DNA of 39,064 bases from Zetaproteobacteria bacterium (GCA_002746295.2 NVWS02000115.1:1-39064), one strand, 5' to 3'. Counted from the first letter of the stretch, positions 17,989 to 27,034 are shown. The notes: generated from the sequence alone by a model not told the origin. Made by a program: numbers and translations.

Positions 17989-18957
17989 ATGCTTGAAATT
18001 AAAGGGTTAAGCTTAGCCATTCAAAGCAAGGAAGCGGCAACCCTTGCCGTGCAAGATGTCTCCTTGACCATTGCTGCGGGGCGCGTGGTAGGTTTGGTCG
18101 GTGAATCGGGATGTGGTAAAACACTAACTGCACAAGCCGTCTTGCGATTGGGTGAATACCAATGCATTGAACGTGTGAAAGGTGATGTGTTGTGGAAAGG
18201 TGAATCGGTGTTTGACATGTCTGATACACGTTTACGTAAGATGCGTGGCGGACAAGTCGCCATGATTTTTCAAGAACCCATGACAGCCTTGAACCCTGTT
18301 TTTTCGATTGGTAGCCAAATGGTGGAAGTGATTCGTCTGCATTTGGGCTTGTCTAAAGCCAAGGCAAGAGAACATGCGGTTCAATATTTAGAAGATGTGG
18401 GCTTGGATGAAGCGCAACACCTGCTAAATCAATATCCTGATTCACTATCAGGGGGGATGCGGCAGCGTGTATTGATTGCCATGGCGATGTCATTGCACCC
18501 TGAATGTATTATTGCCGATGAACCGACCACAGCACTCGATGTATCGGTACAAAAACGCATCATAGCCTTGCTTCGTAAACTTCAACAAGAGAAAAATTTA
18601 GGCATGTTGTTGGTCACCCATGATTTCGGCTTGGTGGCTGAAATGTGTGATGATGTGGTGGTCATGTATGCTGGAGAAATGGTGGAATTGGGCAGTGTAT
18701 TGGATATTTTTGACCATCCCGCCCACCCATACACGCAAGCATTGATGGGTTGTCGCCCTGAAATGGTCAAAGAAGGCGAAGCTTTGACGGTAATTGAAGG
18801 GCAAGTTCCAGCACCAGGGCAATGGCCCAAGGGTTGTCATTTTGCGCCACGTTGTGCGCGTGCTTCAGATGCTTGCCGAGAAAAAACTATCGCCATGGAT
18901 GCTTGGCAACATGGCGAACACCAAGCGCGTTGCATCCATGTTCAGGAGCAAGCATGA
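17989..18957 (+). CDS. Oligopeptide/nickel-type ABC transporter ATPase (DppD/OppD-like)
   Basis: This cytoplasmic ATPase would energise a peptide or nickel importer. Walker A GESGCGKT is near residue 40, the ABC signature LSGGM near 150 and Walker B IIADEPTTALD near 170. The C-terminal oligopeptide/dipeptide domain has CHFAPRCARASDAC and a last cysteine in ARCIH, as in OppD-type subunits. The ATG at 17989 (322 aa) is preferred over the GTG at 17980, which overlaps the yajD stop. The partner ATPase follows with a 4-bp overlap. No permease or solute-binding gene is next to the pair, which is unusual because such genes usually form five-gene operons. Confidence 0.92.
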   Translation: MLEIKGLSLAIQSKEAATLAVQDVSLTIAAGRVVGLVGESGCGKTLTAQAVLRLGEYQCIERVKGDVLWKGESVFDMSDTRLRKMRGGQVAMIFQEPMTALNPVFSIGSQMVEVIRLHLGLSKAKAREHAVQYLEDVGLDEAQHLLNQYPDSLSGGMRQRVLIAMAMSLHPECIIADEPTTALDVSVQKRIIALLRKLQQEKNLGMLLVTHDFGLVAEMCDDVVVMYAGEMVELGSVLDIFDHPAHPYTQALMGCRPEMVKEGEALTVIEGQVPAPGQWPKGCHFAPRCARASDACREKTIAMDAWQHGEHQARCIHVQEQA

Positions 18958-19763
18958 TGTTACTGGAAGCCAAACATATCAGTAAAACCTTCCAAAGCGG
19001 TGGTTTGTTGCAACAAGGGCAAGAAAAATTAGCTGTCAATGATGTTTCCTTTCAATTGCAAGCTGGGGAGACTTTGGCGATTGTCGGTGAATCAGGCAGT
19101 GGAAAATCTACCGTTGCGCGCCTTGTCATGCGTTTGATTGAAGCCTCACAGGGTGATATATTTTGGCAAGGGATGAATGTCACGAGCATGTCACCCCGAC
19201 AACTTCGTCAATACCGCCATCATATTCAAATGGTGTTTCAAGATCCCTTTGCATCGCTCAACCCACGCATGAAAGTTTGGGAAAGTGTGGCGGAAGGTTT
19301 GCGTGTGCATGCGCCTGAACTCAATAAGGTGCAACGGCAAGAAAAAGTCGCCGAAATGCTGGAGCGATGTGGTTTAAGTGCCAGCACCATGCAGCGTTAT
19401 CCGCATCAATTTTCAGGGGGGCAACGGCAACGGATTGGCATTGCCCGTGCATTGATGGTTGAACCCAAAGTATTGGTCTTGGATGAGCCTGTATCGGCAT
19501 TGGATGTATCCGTTCAAGCACAAATTTTGAATTTATTGGCAGATATTCAAGCGCATACGGGTGTCGCTTATCTTTTTATCTCCCATGATTTATCGGTGGT
19601 GCGGCATATTGCAGATCGTGTTTTGGTTATGTTTCAAGGTAAGGTGGTGGAAGAAGGCTTGGCGAAAGATGTCTTCGCTAATCCTCAACATGCGTATACG
19701 CAGGAGCTTTTGGCAGCACGTCCGATTGCCCACCCTTTAGAGCGAAAGGATGTTGTTTCATGA
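18954..19763 (+). CDS. Oligopeptide-type ABC transporter ATPase (DppF/OppF-like)
   Basis: This is the second ATPase of the pair (269 aa). Walker A GESGSGKS is near residue 46, then QMVFQDPFASLNPR, the signature FSGGQRQRIGIARAL, Walker B VLVLDEPVSALDVS and the switch histidine in FISHDLS. The frame is open well upstream, but AGGAG 6 nt before the ATG at 18954 and the ATGA overlap with the preceding stop fix the start. Unlike many OppF proteins it has a short C-terminus with no cysteine motif. With its neighbour it would make a heterodimeric motor. It overlaps the lipoprotein gene by 4 bp. Confidence 0.93.
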   Translation: MMLLEAKHISKTFQSGGLLQQGQEKLAVNDVSFQLQAGETLAIVGESGSGKSTVARLVMRLIEASQGDIFWQGMNVTSMSPRQLRQYRHHIQMVFQDPFASLNPRMKVWESVAEGLRVHAPELNKVQRQEKVAEMLERCGLSASTMQRYPHQFSGGQRQRIGIARALMVEPKVLVLDEPVSALDVSVQAQILNLLADIQAHTGVAYLFISHDLSVVRHIADRVLVMFQGKVVEEGLAKDVFANPQHAYTQELLAARPIAHPLERKDVVS

Positions 19764-20425
19764 GCAAACTATTGATGCTTGTGATGATGTTATGGATGAC
19801 ATCCTGTAAAATAGTCGATGTGTTGGTTCCTGCAAAATATCCACTCGTGCATAGTGAAGAAATTGTGGTGCATGATTTTAAAGGTGCAGAAGGTTCAAGT
19901 ATGAGTCATTATATCTTAGCGGACTTACAACAACACTTACCTCAACTGGTATTTTACACCACAACAGTGGACGGTTTGCATGGTTCGGTGATGCACTTAA
20001 CAGGTAGTGTTGATGTGTTTCATATTGGCAAAGCAAGCATTGCGTGGGGAAAATTTAATCCAGAGAAACATGAGCAACTGGGAATAATAGAGCGACATAT
20101 TGATATTCAAGTCATGGTTCAACTGAAAAATCAAAACCAGCAAGTGTTGTGGTCACATGTATTTTCAAAGCAAGAAAAACAATCAGCAAGCTTTTCTTTT
20201 TATAGTGAAGAAGCCTATCAATCCTTGGATGGTGAAAGTGATCTTTGGAAAGGGAAAATTTTAAGTGGGATTTCGGATTTAGTGAAGCAAGATAATATGG
20301 AAGATCAAGCACAATCCTATTTACCCAGTATTTCTAGGGTGCGCCAAAAGATGTTGTCTGAAATGAGTCAAAAAATTTCCCAAAGCTTCTATGATCGTAT
20401 GGAAAGTCACCTTGAATTTAAATAA
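19760..20425 (+). CDS. Small lipoprotein of unknown function
   Basis: The 221-residue protein starts with a short signal sequence ending in the lipobox-like MTSC with C16 as the likely lipidated residue. The first 15 residues are hydrophobic with one Lys. The mature part is soluble, mixed beta/alpha in appearance, and not recognised. It overlaps the ATPase gene by four bases (ATGA), so it is translationally coupled to the transporter pair. A role as an envelope partner of that transporter is only suggested by position. It is not a typical solute-binding protein: it is too short and lacks that fold's length. A 38-bp gap separates it from the DUF262 gene. Confidence 0.75.
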   Translation: MSKLLMLVMMLWMTSCKIVDVLVPAKYPLVHSEEIVVHDFKGAEGSSMSHYILADLQQHLPQLVFYTTTVDGLHGSVMHLTGSVDVFHIGKASIAWGKFNPEKHEQLGIIERHIDIQVMVQLKNQNQQVLWSHVFSKQEKQSASFSFYSEEAYQSLDGESDLWKGKILSGISDLVKQDNMEDQAQSYLPSISRVRQKMLSEMSQKISQSFYDRMESHLEFK

Positions 20426-20440
20426 TACATGAATGATAAA
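20412..20440 (+). promoter_or_regulatory. Possible internal promoter before the DUF262 gene
   Basis: TTGAAT (20412-20417), a 17-nt spacer and GATAAA (20435-20440) overlap the end of the lipoprotein gene and lie about 24 bp before the DUF262 start. Both boxes are partial matches. It would allow the nuclease gene to be expressed apart from the upstream operon. Confidence 0.35.
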
Positions 20441-20463
20441 AATGCGTGTAGAGGAGGGAAATG

Positions 20464-22143
20464 ATGAATGAATTTATGTTAATGGAGCCTAGCAACCAAT
20501 CTTTTCAAGAACTTTTTAGTCATGGTGTTCAATATATTGTGCCAAAATTTCAAAGAGATTACGCATGGAGTCAAGAGCAATGGGAAGATTTATGGTCTGA
20601 TATAGAGATTATGGATCAAGAATGTTTTCATTACATGGGGTATATTGTATTACAAAGAAAAGGCTCCCATCATTTTGAAGTGATTGATGGACAGCAACGC
20701 CTGGTCACGGCATCAATCATTATTTTATCGGCGATGAAAAAACTTGAAATACTTATAGAAAAACATGAAGAAGCTAAGGATAACCAAGAGCGTTTGGATG
20801 AATTAACGCGTCGTTTTATTGGCACAAAAAACTTAGTTTCACTAAAAATTAGCAGTAAATTATCCTTAAATAGAAATAATGATAAATTTTATCAAAGTAT
20901 ATGCTCAAATTTGTGTCCACCGAATCAACGTGGTTTGACGGTTACCAATCGTTACTTAAAAAACGCATTTGAATTTTTTAATAAAAAAGACATGGGCAAT
21001 ACAGGGGTAGAAATTGCTTCATTCGTTGAAAAGATAACCACCGCCATGATGTTTACGAAAATTGTCGTTCAGGATAATCTCAATGCATATAAACTTTTTG
21101 AAACGCTGAATGCACGCGGTGTTCAACTATCAACCCCTGATTTATTAAAAAATTATATTTTCTCAACGATTAGTAGCCCCAATAATGTGAGTGATGAAGA
21201 ATTGAATGATTTGGATTCAGATTGGTCTATGATTGTTTCTCAACTGGGTGAAAATAATTTTACCGATTTTACGAGATACCACCATAATTTTCAAAAAAAA
21301 CTTGTCACCAAAAAGGGATTATTTAAATCAATACGAGTATTAGCAAAAGAACCTAAATCTGCCTATGAATATATGCGTTCGCTGACTGAATATGCACCTG
21401 TTTATGGGGCATTATTAAATCCTAATGATGAGTGGTGGCGGGATCAAGGTGCAGAATATCAAGGTGCATCTCATTATTTAATAGGCTTAAATTTATTTAA
21501 CATTAAACAGCCGTTTACTATTTTAATGGTGGCTTTTGAAAAATTTATCGCTAAAGAATTTATTCAACTTTTGAAATACTTGTATGTGTTGTCCATACGT
21601 TACAATGTGATTTGCCATCATTCACCCAATGAACAAGAACTTCGTTATAATCAAATGGCAATGAACGTTTTTAACGGTAAATATACGCGGGCAAGCCATG
21701 TTAAGAATAGTGAGGAATTTCAATACCTCTACCCAGATGATGCTAAATTTCAAAGTGCTTTTGAATATCATCGTATGCCAAGTCGTCAATCTGCGAAAAA
21801 AATTAGATTCTTGCTTACAGAAATAGAAAAATATTTAGATTTTTCATCAGATTCTAATACAGTGGTGTTGGAGCATGTGTGTCCATATCATCCAGAGCAG
21901 GGATGGAGTGAGGAGTTTGGAAAAGGTGCGTCTGATGTGTATGACCGTTTGGGTAATATGATTTTATTGGGTAAGGATAACTTGAAACGTCAAACATTTG
22001 ATGAAAAAAAAGCATATTATAAAACGACTGCCCACCCTTTGGCGAATCAAGTGGCAACATACGAAACATGGGATGTAAACTCGGTAAACAACTACCAATT
22101 ATGGTTGGCTAAGCAAGCAGTAGAAACTTGGAAAGTTTCATAA
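20464..22143 (+). CDS. DUF262/DUF1524 predicted nuclease (GmrSD-like)
   Basis: The protein (559 aa) has the N-terminal ParB/sulfiredoxin-like DUF262 fold with FQRDYAW at 29-35 and DGQQR at 75-79, the predicted nucleotide-binding motif. The C-terminal DUF1524 region has a His-Me/HNH-like site: EHVCP with H471, LGNMILL with N498, then a conserved N, F, K and Y pattern. In studied relatives (GmrSD, SspE, BrxU) this pairing recognises modified DNA and cuts it, restricting phages with modified bases or acting with phosphorothioation. No partner system is nearby, so it may be a stand-alone type IV enzyme (inference). Two ATGs (20461, 20464) are possible; AGGAGG gives the second a 6-nt spacer. The gene is visibly more AT-rich than its neighbours, which suggests transfer. 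Confidence 0.85.
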   Translation: MNEFMLMEPSNQSFQELFSHGVQYIVPKFQRDYAWSQEQWEDLWSDIEIMDQECFHYMGYIVLQRKGSHHFEVIDGQQRLVTASIIILSAMKKLEILIEKHEEAKDNQERLDELTRRFIGTKNLVSLKISSKLSLNRNNDKFYQSICSNLCPPNQRGLTVTNRYLKNAFEFFNKKDMGNTGVEIASFVEKITTAMMFTKIVVQDNLNAYKLFETLNARGVQLSTPDLLKNYIFSTISSPNNVSDEELNDLDSDWSMIVSQLGENNFTDFTRYHHNFQKKLVTKKGLFKSIRVLAKEPKSAYEYMRSLTEYAPVYGALLNPNDEWWRDQGAEYQGASHYLIGLNLFNIKQPFTILMVAFEKFIAKEFIQLLKYLYVLSIRYNVICHHSPNEQELRYNQMAMNVFNGKYTRASHVKNSEEFQYLYPDDAKFQSAFEYHRMPSRQSAKKIRFLLTEIEKYLDFSSDSNTVVLEHVCPYHPEQGWSEEFGKGASDVYDRLGNMILLGKDNLKRQTFDEKKAYYKTTAHPLANQVATYETWDVNSVNNYQLWLAKQAVETWKVS

Positions 22144-22872
22144 TTGGATGATTTGGCATTATGGCAATATATTGCCATAGCACTATTGTTTTTTTGGACA
22201 GGTTTTGTTCGCTCGGGTTTAGGTTTTGGTGGCGCAGCCTTGGGTTTGCCGCCCATGTTACTGATTATAGATGACCCATTGATTTGGTTGCCTTTGATTG
22301 GTGTTCACTTGCTTTTCTTTAGTTCATGGACGGTATCTAAACGCTTACATCAAGTGGACTGGCATTTTATTCGTCATGCGTGTTGGGTGATGGCGATACC
22401 GATGGGCTTGGGTGTATTTGGTTTGTTGACCTTTCCTTCACAATGGTTGGTGTGGTTTGTATATGGCATGACCTTGTTTTATGGTATTTGTTTTTTACTG
22501 AAATATGATATGAAAAGTCCCAATATTTGGGTCGATCGTTTGCTTTTGGTGTTGGGTGGTTATGTGGCGGGGGTTTCTCTCATGGGCGCACCCTTGATTG
22601 CGGCAGTGGCGATGCAGCGCGTGGATAAAATCGTGGTACGCAATACCTTGTTTGTACTTTGGTTTGTTCTGGTTGCTATTAAACTATCGGTGTTGACCAT
22701 GGCTGGTGTAAATTTTTGGTGGATGATTCACCTTTGGATTTTACCTTGTGCGATTGTCGGTCATCTTTTGGGTTTGCGTTTGCATGAATATTTGATGGCT
22801 GGTGACGGGGTGTTATTTAAACAAGCATTGGGAGCTGCTTTGGTGATGATTAGTATGCTTGGTCTCATCTAA
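22144..22872 (+). CDS. TauE/SafE-family membrane exporter
   Basis: This 242-residue protein has seven to eight hydrophobic segments and begins with FVRSGLGFGGAALGLP, the glycine-rich first repeat of the TauE/SafE (DUF81) family. The second repeat has a matching GGYVAGVSLMGAPLI near residues 138-152. Family members export sulfite, sulfoacetate or other organosulfur anions, or take up related compounds; the substrate here is unknown. The start is TTG directly after the DUF262 stop, and the next in-frame ATG is well inside the first repeat, so TTG with coupled translation is likely. A weak hairpin follows at 22904. Confidence 0.8.
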   Translation: MDDLALWQYIAIALLFFWTGFVRSGLGFGGAALGLPPMLLIIDDPLIWLPLIGVHLLFFSSWTVSKRLHQVDWHFIRHACWVMAIPMGLGVFGLLTFPSQWLVWFVYGMTLFYGICFLLKYDMKSPNIWVDRLLLVLGGYVAGVSLMGAPLIAAVAMQRVDKIVVRNTLFVLWFVLVAIKLSVLTMAGVNFWWMIHLWILPCAIVGHLLGLRLHEYLMAGDGVLFKQALGAALVMISMLGLI

Positions 22873-22903
22873 CCTAGATTATTCATGAAATGATCACTGC
22901 ATG

Positions 22904-22921
22904 AAGGCTTGCGCCTTGTTT
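22904..22921 (+). terminator. Weak hairpin after the TauE/SafE gene
   Basis: AAGGC (22904-22908) and GCCTT (22913-22917) form a 5-bp stem with loop TTGC, followed by GTTTT. It is 32 nt past the stop. The stem is short, so termination would be partial. Confidence 0.3.
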
Positions 22922-22966
22922 TCCGATAGCTGTAGATTGAATGTAAATATGGTGCTATTGCGTTGA

Positions 22967-22996
22967 TTCACTATAGTCATCAATATTTGCTATAAT
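22967..22996 (+). promoter_or_regulatory. Extended -10 promoter of the YoaA-type helicase gene
   Basis: TGCTATAAT (22988-22996) is a consensus extended -10. TTCACT (22967-22972) lies 18 nt upstream of the hexamer as a moderate -35. The -10 overlaps the first in-frame ATG (22995) of the helicase frame. Confidence 0.6.
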
Positions 22997-24884
22997 GGTG
23001 GGTAAGATATTGATTCAACAAGTAAAACAAGATTTTGCATCGGATGCTTCATTGGCAATGAATTTGAAAGGCTATACGCATCGAGAAGAGCAAGTGAAAC
23101 TGGCGACCGAAATTGCTGAAAATTTTGAGCAAGGCACCATATTGTTGGCGGAAGCTGAAACTGGGACAGGTAAAACCTTAGCTTATCTTGTGCCTGCGTT
23201 GCGTTTGGATGGCAAAGTTTTGATTTCCACGCATACACGCTCCCTACAAAATCAATTGATGCACCGTGATATTCCTGCTGTGATGAAGGCGATGGGCGTG
23301 TATCGGAAGGTCGCGTTGCTGAAAGGGCGCAGCAATTATGTATGTCCTTCTCGCTTGAAGATCAACCTTGCCAGTGCTGTGTTGGAACGTTGGCAGCAGA
23401 AACCCATGTTACGGGTGATGAAATGGTCAGAGAAAAGTACAGATGGGGATTTATCAGGCTTACCTTTTGATGTGTTTGAAAAAGGCATTGGGGCTTTGGT
23501 GACAGCCACAGCTGATCAATGTACTGGCTCAAAATGTGCAGAGTTTAAAAAATGTCCATTGATGAAAGCACGCGAAAAAGCCATGCAAGCAGATATTGTG
23601 GTGTCCAATCATGCCTTATTGTTGGCGGATGCAGCCTTAAAATCGGGTGATTTTGGTGAAATTTTACCGCAATTCGATGCTTATATTTTGGATGAAGCGC
23701 ATAGCTTGCCTGATGTGGCATGCCAGCATTTTGGTGTGCAATTGGGGCGTATGCGTTTGATTCATTGGCTGAACGATTTCCAAACTCTCTTGGATGAGCT
23801 GGGCGATGAAGAAGCCTTGGGCAAAGAGGCCTTGGCAGCAGGACGTACACTGTTGGCATCATGGGCTGTATCTAAAATGACAAAAATCCGTGAAAATTGG
23901 CAAGTGTTGCTGGATTTGGCAGGCAGTCGGGCTGAACGTTCCGAAGATGTCGCCAAATTATCCGAACGTGCAGAAGTATTGCGCGCGGATATGGATACCA
24001 TTATTGAACCACCCAAAGGCTTTGTGATGTGGCATGATGGGGAAGGGGAATACTTGCGATATTGGGTTGCTCCTGTTGAAACAGGACCTGTTTTGAAAGA
24101 ACATGTATGGGATTTGCCAGCGGCTTTTGTCTTGTTATCAGCAACGTTACGGGTATCTGGGAAGTTTGATTATGCGCGTGAACGTTTGGGCTTAAAAGAT
24201 GCACAAGAAGTCTTTCATCCATCGCCGTTTCATTATGAAGAACAAGCTCTGACCTATTTACCCCGTCATTTGCCTGATCCACGCAGTGATGCAGGTAAAC
24301 AAGCACAATTGGATGATATGGTAAGACTTCTTAAAGCCTCACAAGGGCGTGCTTTTGTGTTGTTTACCGCATGGTCAGCACTCAATTATATGGGGCAAGA
24401 ACTGAGTGATCAACTGGATTACCCTGTGCTGATTCAAGGTAAAAGTGGTAGTCGTGATGCTATTTTAGAAAAATTTCGAAAAGATACCCATTCAATACTT
24501 TGTGGGACACGTAGTTTCTGGGAAGGGGTGGATGTGCCTGGTGAGACCTTATCGTTGGTGATTGTCGATAAAGTTCCCTTTGCATCGCCCAATGATCCTT
24601 TGTTAAAAGCACGTATTATACGTTGTGAAGAACAAGGCGGCAATGGCTTCATGGACATTCAATTAGCGGAAGCTATTGCTGTGTTACGACAAGGGGTGGG
24701 GCGTTTGATTCGTTCCAATGATGATCGGGGTGTGATGGCAATTTTGGATTCTCGCCTTTATCATAAAGCTTATGGACGAGAGGTCGCATACAATCTTCCG
24801 CCTGCGCGCATTGTTGATGATATAGCGGAAGTGAAGAAATTCTTTGATAGGGAAAAATATATAAAAAATATGTGCGATTTTTAA
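22995..24884 (+). CDS. yoaA: YoaA/DinG-family ATP-dependent DNA helicase
   Basis: This is a predicted superfamily 2, XPD-like iron-sulfur helicase acting in DNA repair. Walker A ETGTGKT is near residue 55, then LLKGRSNYVCPSRL, and cysteines in CTGSKC and KCPLM complete a four-cysteine Fe-S site. ILDEAHSLPD is the DEAH box, and GVGRLIRSNDDRG is motif VI. The pattern around LLKGRSNY, ADIVVSNHALLLAD and FGEILP matches E. coli YoaA better than DinG. The annotated ATG lies inside the promoter -10, so a TTG at 23010, or another downstream codon, may be the real start. The homologous part begins near residue 12. It converges with uvrC. Confidence 0.9.
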   Translation: MVGKILIQQVKQDFASDASLAMNLKGYTHREEQVKLATEIAENFEQGTILLAEAETGTGKTLAYLVPALRLDGKVLISTHTRSLQNQLMHRDIPAVMKAMGVYRKVALLKGRSNYVCPSRLKINLASAVLERWQQKPMLRVMKWSEKSTDGDLSGLPFDVFEKGIGALVTATADQCTGSKCAEFKKCPLMKAREKAMQADIVVSNHALLLADAALKSGDFGEILPQFDAYILDEAHSLPDVACQHFGVQLGRMRLIHWLNDFQTLLDELGDEEALGKEALAAGRTLLASWAVSKMTKIRENWQVLLDLAGSRAERSEDVAKLSERAEVLRADMDTIIEPPKGFVMWHDGEGEYLRYWVAPVETGPVLKEHVWDLPAAFVLLSATLRVSGKFDYARERLGLKDAQEVFHPSPFHYEEQALTYLPRHLPDPRSDAGKQAQLDDMVRLLKASQGRAFVLFTAWSALNYMGQELSDQLDYPVLIQGKSGSRDAILEKFRKDTHSILCGTRSFWEGVDVPGETLSLVIVDKVPFASPNDPLLKARIIRCEEQGGNGFMDIQLAEAIAVLRQGVGRLIRSNDDRGVMAILDSRLYHKAYGREVAYNLPPARIVDDIAEVKKFFDREKYIKNMCDF

Positions 24885-24942
24885 TATTTTTTACCAGTAT
24901 ATAGTCTTTCAAGTCTAGAACTACTTTTCTATATCACCCAAT

Positions 24943-25010
24943 CGTCACCCCCGAATGCTTGTATCGAGGGTCTATCATTAAATTCCCGATACAAGATTTC
25001 GGGAATAACG
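24943..25010. repeat. 68-bp two-hairpin intergenic repeat, copy B
   Basis: This copy is inverted relative to copy A. It begins CGTCACCCCCGAATG and ends TTTCGGGAATAACG, and differs from the reverse complement of copy A at about 7 of 68 positions. It lies between the convergent helicase and uvrC genes, where its two hairpins could serve as a shared 3' end. The rest of the 155-bp gap shows nothing recognisable. Confidence 0.85.
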
Positions 25011-25039
25011 AGGCAATTTATCACTTGAATTCAGGATCT

Positions 25040-26860
25040 TTATTGATGCAGTGCCGTAAAAACACGTGCGGCTAGAATTTCAGAAATACCAGAGACTTGT
25101 GCCAGTTGTGTACGGCTGGCGCGTTTGATGCCATCAATGCCACCGAAATGTTTGAGCAAGGTGGCGCGTTTGGCAGTGCCAATCCCCTCAATTCTGTCCA
25201 AGGATGAATGAAACATACTGTTTTTCTTGCGCTTGCGCATGTATTCGCCTGCAAAACGGTGTGATTCATCCCGAACACGGGCAATCAACATCAGAGCTGG
25301 GGAGTGAATACCAGGTTTGAGAGGACCATCACACCATGAGGACCACAATACTTCTGCACCAAGTTTTCGACTGACACCTTTGGCAACACCCACCTGTTTA
25401 AAATCCTTTAAACCTGCCAGTTGTGCAGCTTGAATGGCAATGTCCAACTGTCCTTTTCCACCATCAATCAGCATGACATCGGGTTTCGGCATTTTTCCTG
25501 CAACAATGGCGCGATAAAAGCGAGATAAGACAGCTTCCATCGCAGCATAATCATCGCTATCGGGTACATATTGGTTTTTTGTGGTCTCATCCAATTGGTA
25601 ACGACGGTAATATTTCTTTTCAGGACCTTGCCAACCACCATAAACCACAGCGGCCACAGTATGTTGCCCACTCAAGTGGGCGTTATCCACCGCTGCAATC
25701 AAATGGGGAGTTTCAGGCAAATCTAACAACTCTGCCAATGCTTCAAAGGCAGGCTTTTGATCGTGTTTATTGCCACCAGCTTGCTGCTGTTCACCTGTAC
25801 GTTGAATCTCTTTGATCCATTGTAAACGTTTGCCACGTTTTGGAATTTTAAGTTGGCTTGAACATGAAGCTTGAATTAATTTTAATAGTTTTTGTAATTC
25901 AGCAAGCAATGATGGATCACATTGCAATAGAATTTCTTTGGGCACTTGTTCATGTTGGTAATGCTCCATCATGAATGCTTGTAAAATTTCTTCATCTTCG
26001 GCATCACTGGCTTGTTTGAGGCGGATATTGTGTGTACCTAAATTGCAATGGGCGCGACGTATACCCATGCTGATACTTACCGACTCGGCGCGACGAATCA
26101 TGACAATCGCATCGGCTTCTTCGGGCAAATCGCTTTGTTCATTGCCCGCCAAAATACTTTGTAAAGCTTGAATTTTATCACGCCATTGTGCAGCAGCTTC
26201 AAACTTCATATTTTTAGAGGCTTGCTGCATATTTGTTTGCCATTGTTGTAAAATTGTTTGATTTTTCCCTTGTAAAAACAGTCGTGTTTCCTCAACTTGT
26301 TGTTGGTAGTCACGGTGTGAAACAATATCACAGCAAGGTGCAGAACAGCGTCCAATTTGGTGTTGCATACAGGGGCGGGTTCGATGGTGAAACGTGGCAT
26401 CATCACAATCACGAAGTTGAAATATGGCTTCCATGCTGTGTAAGGTTTGATGCACGGCATTGGCATGTGGAAAAGGTCCAAAATATTCACCTGAAAGCTC
26501 CCGTTTTCCACGATAAAGACGAAGTTTGGGGTAATGTTCATCGGTGAGCAGCAAATAGGGATAAGTTTTGGAATCCTTGAGTAAAACATTGTATCGCGGT
26601 TTAAGTTGTTTGATGAGGTTGTGCTCAAGAATCAAGGCCTCGGCTTCGGATGCGGCAAGACTAAATTCAATGTCACGAATTTGTTTGACCATGGCAAAAG
26701 TGCGTGGCACTTCGGGCTGACGTTGAAAATAACTGGAAACACGTTTGCGTAAATTTCGCGCCTTGCCGATATAAATAACTTTTCGCTGTGCATTGAGCAT
26801 GCGATAAACTCCAGGCTCTTGGGGGAGTTCATTGAGTTGAATAGGGGGGGCAATCCACAT
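25040..26860 (-). CDS. uvrC: Excinuclease ABC subunit C
   Basis: UvrC makes both incisions in nucleotide excision repair with UvrAB. The protein has 606 aa from the ATG at 26860, preceded by AGGTGA with an 8-nt spacer; a GTG at 26872 is an alternative. The GIY-YIG domain is N-terminal with GVYRM and VIYIGKARNLRKR; the UVR motif with FEAAAQWRDKI is near 200-215. The central RNase H-like domain has VDNAHLSG, MLIDGGKGQLD and DESHRFA residues for the 5' cut. Two helix-hairpin-helix motifs end the protein (IEGIGTAKRATLLKHFG and VSGISEILAARV). Full length for the family. uvrY is not adjacent. Confidence 0.97.
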   Translation of the reverse strand: MWIAPPIQLNELPQEPGVYRMLNAQRKVIYIGKARNLRKRVSSYFQRQPEVPRTFAMVKQIRDIEFSLAASEAEALILEHNLIKQLKPRYNVLLKDSKTYPYLLLTDEHYPKLRLYRGKRELSGEYFGPFPHANAVHQTLHSMEAIFQLRDCDDATFHHRTRPCMQHQIGRCSAPCCDIVSHRDYQQQVEETRLFLQGKNQTILQQWQTNMQQASKNMKFEAAAQWRDKIQALQSILAGNEQSDLPEEADAIVMIRRAESVSISMGIRRAHCNLGTHNIRLKQASDAEDEEILQAFMMEHYQHEQVPKEILLQCDPSLLAELQKLLKLIQASCSSQLKIPKRGKRLQWIKEIQRTGEQQQAGGNKHDQKPAFEALAELLDLPETPHLIAAVDNAHLSGQHTVAAVVYGGWQGPEKKYYRRYQLDETTKNQYVPDSDDYAAMEAVLSRFYRAIVAGKMPKPDVMLIDGGKGQLDIAIQAAQLAGLKDFKQVGVAKGVSRKLGAEVLWSSWCDGPLKPGIHSPALMLIARVRDESHRFAGEYMRKRKKNSMFHSSLDRIEGIGTAKRATLLKHFGGIDGIKRASRTQLAQVSGISEILAARVFTALHQ

Positions 26861-26932
26861 GAATAATATCACCTTTGCTGTGCAATCAAACGCGGCAAGT
26901 ATAGATGATAAATAATCACAATGGAAAAGGGG

Positions 26933-26983
26933 GTGGCACAGCTTTAGACAATTGATTATGATGCTCCCCGACGGTCGGGCATC
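26933..26983 (+). promoter_or_regulatory. Possible promoter and palindrome before roadblock gene 1
   Basis: GTGGCA (26933-26938) and TATGAT (26957-26962) are 18 nt apart, mirroring the spacing of the better promoter before gene 2. Just after it, CCCGAC-G-GTCGGG with flanking GATG/CATC forms a near-perfect palindrome at 26960-26983, overlapping the expected start site. It could be an operator or a 5' hairpin. It lacks a T run, so it is not a terminator. Confidence 0.35.
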
Positions 26984-27034
26984 GCTGTTGGATTCTGATC
27001 TAGATTTGATGGATGAAAATTAGGAAAGTTTGTT

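Noticed and set aside
26960-26983. Palindrome before roadblock gene 1 as a uvrC-side or gene terminator
   Set aside because: There is no T run on either strand, and it lies at a likely start site rather than past a stop codon.
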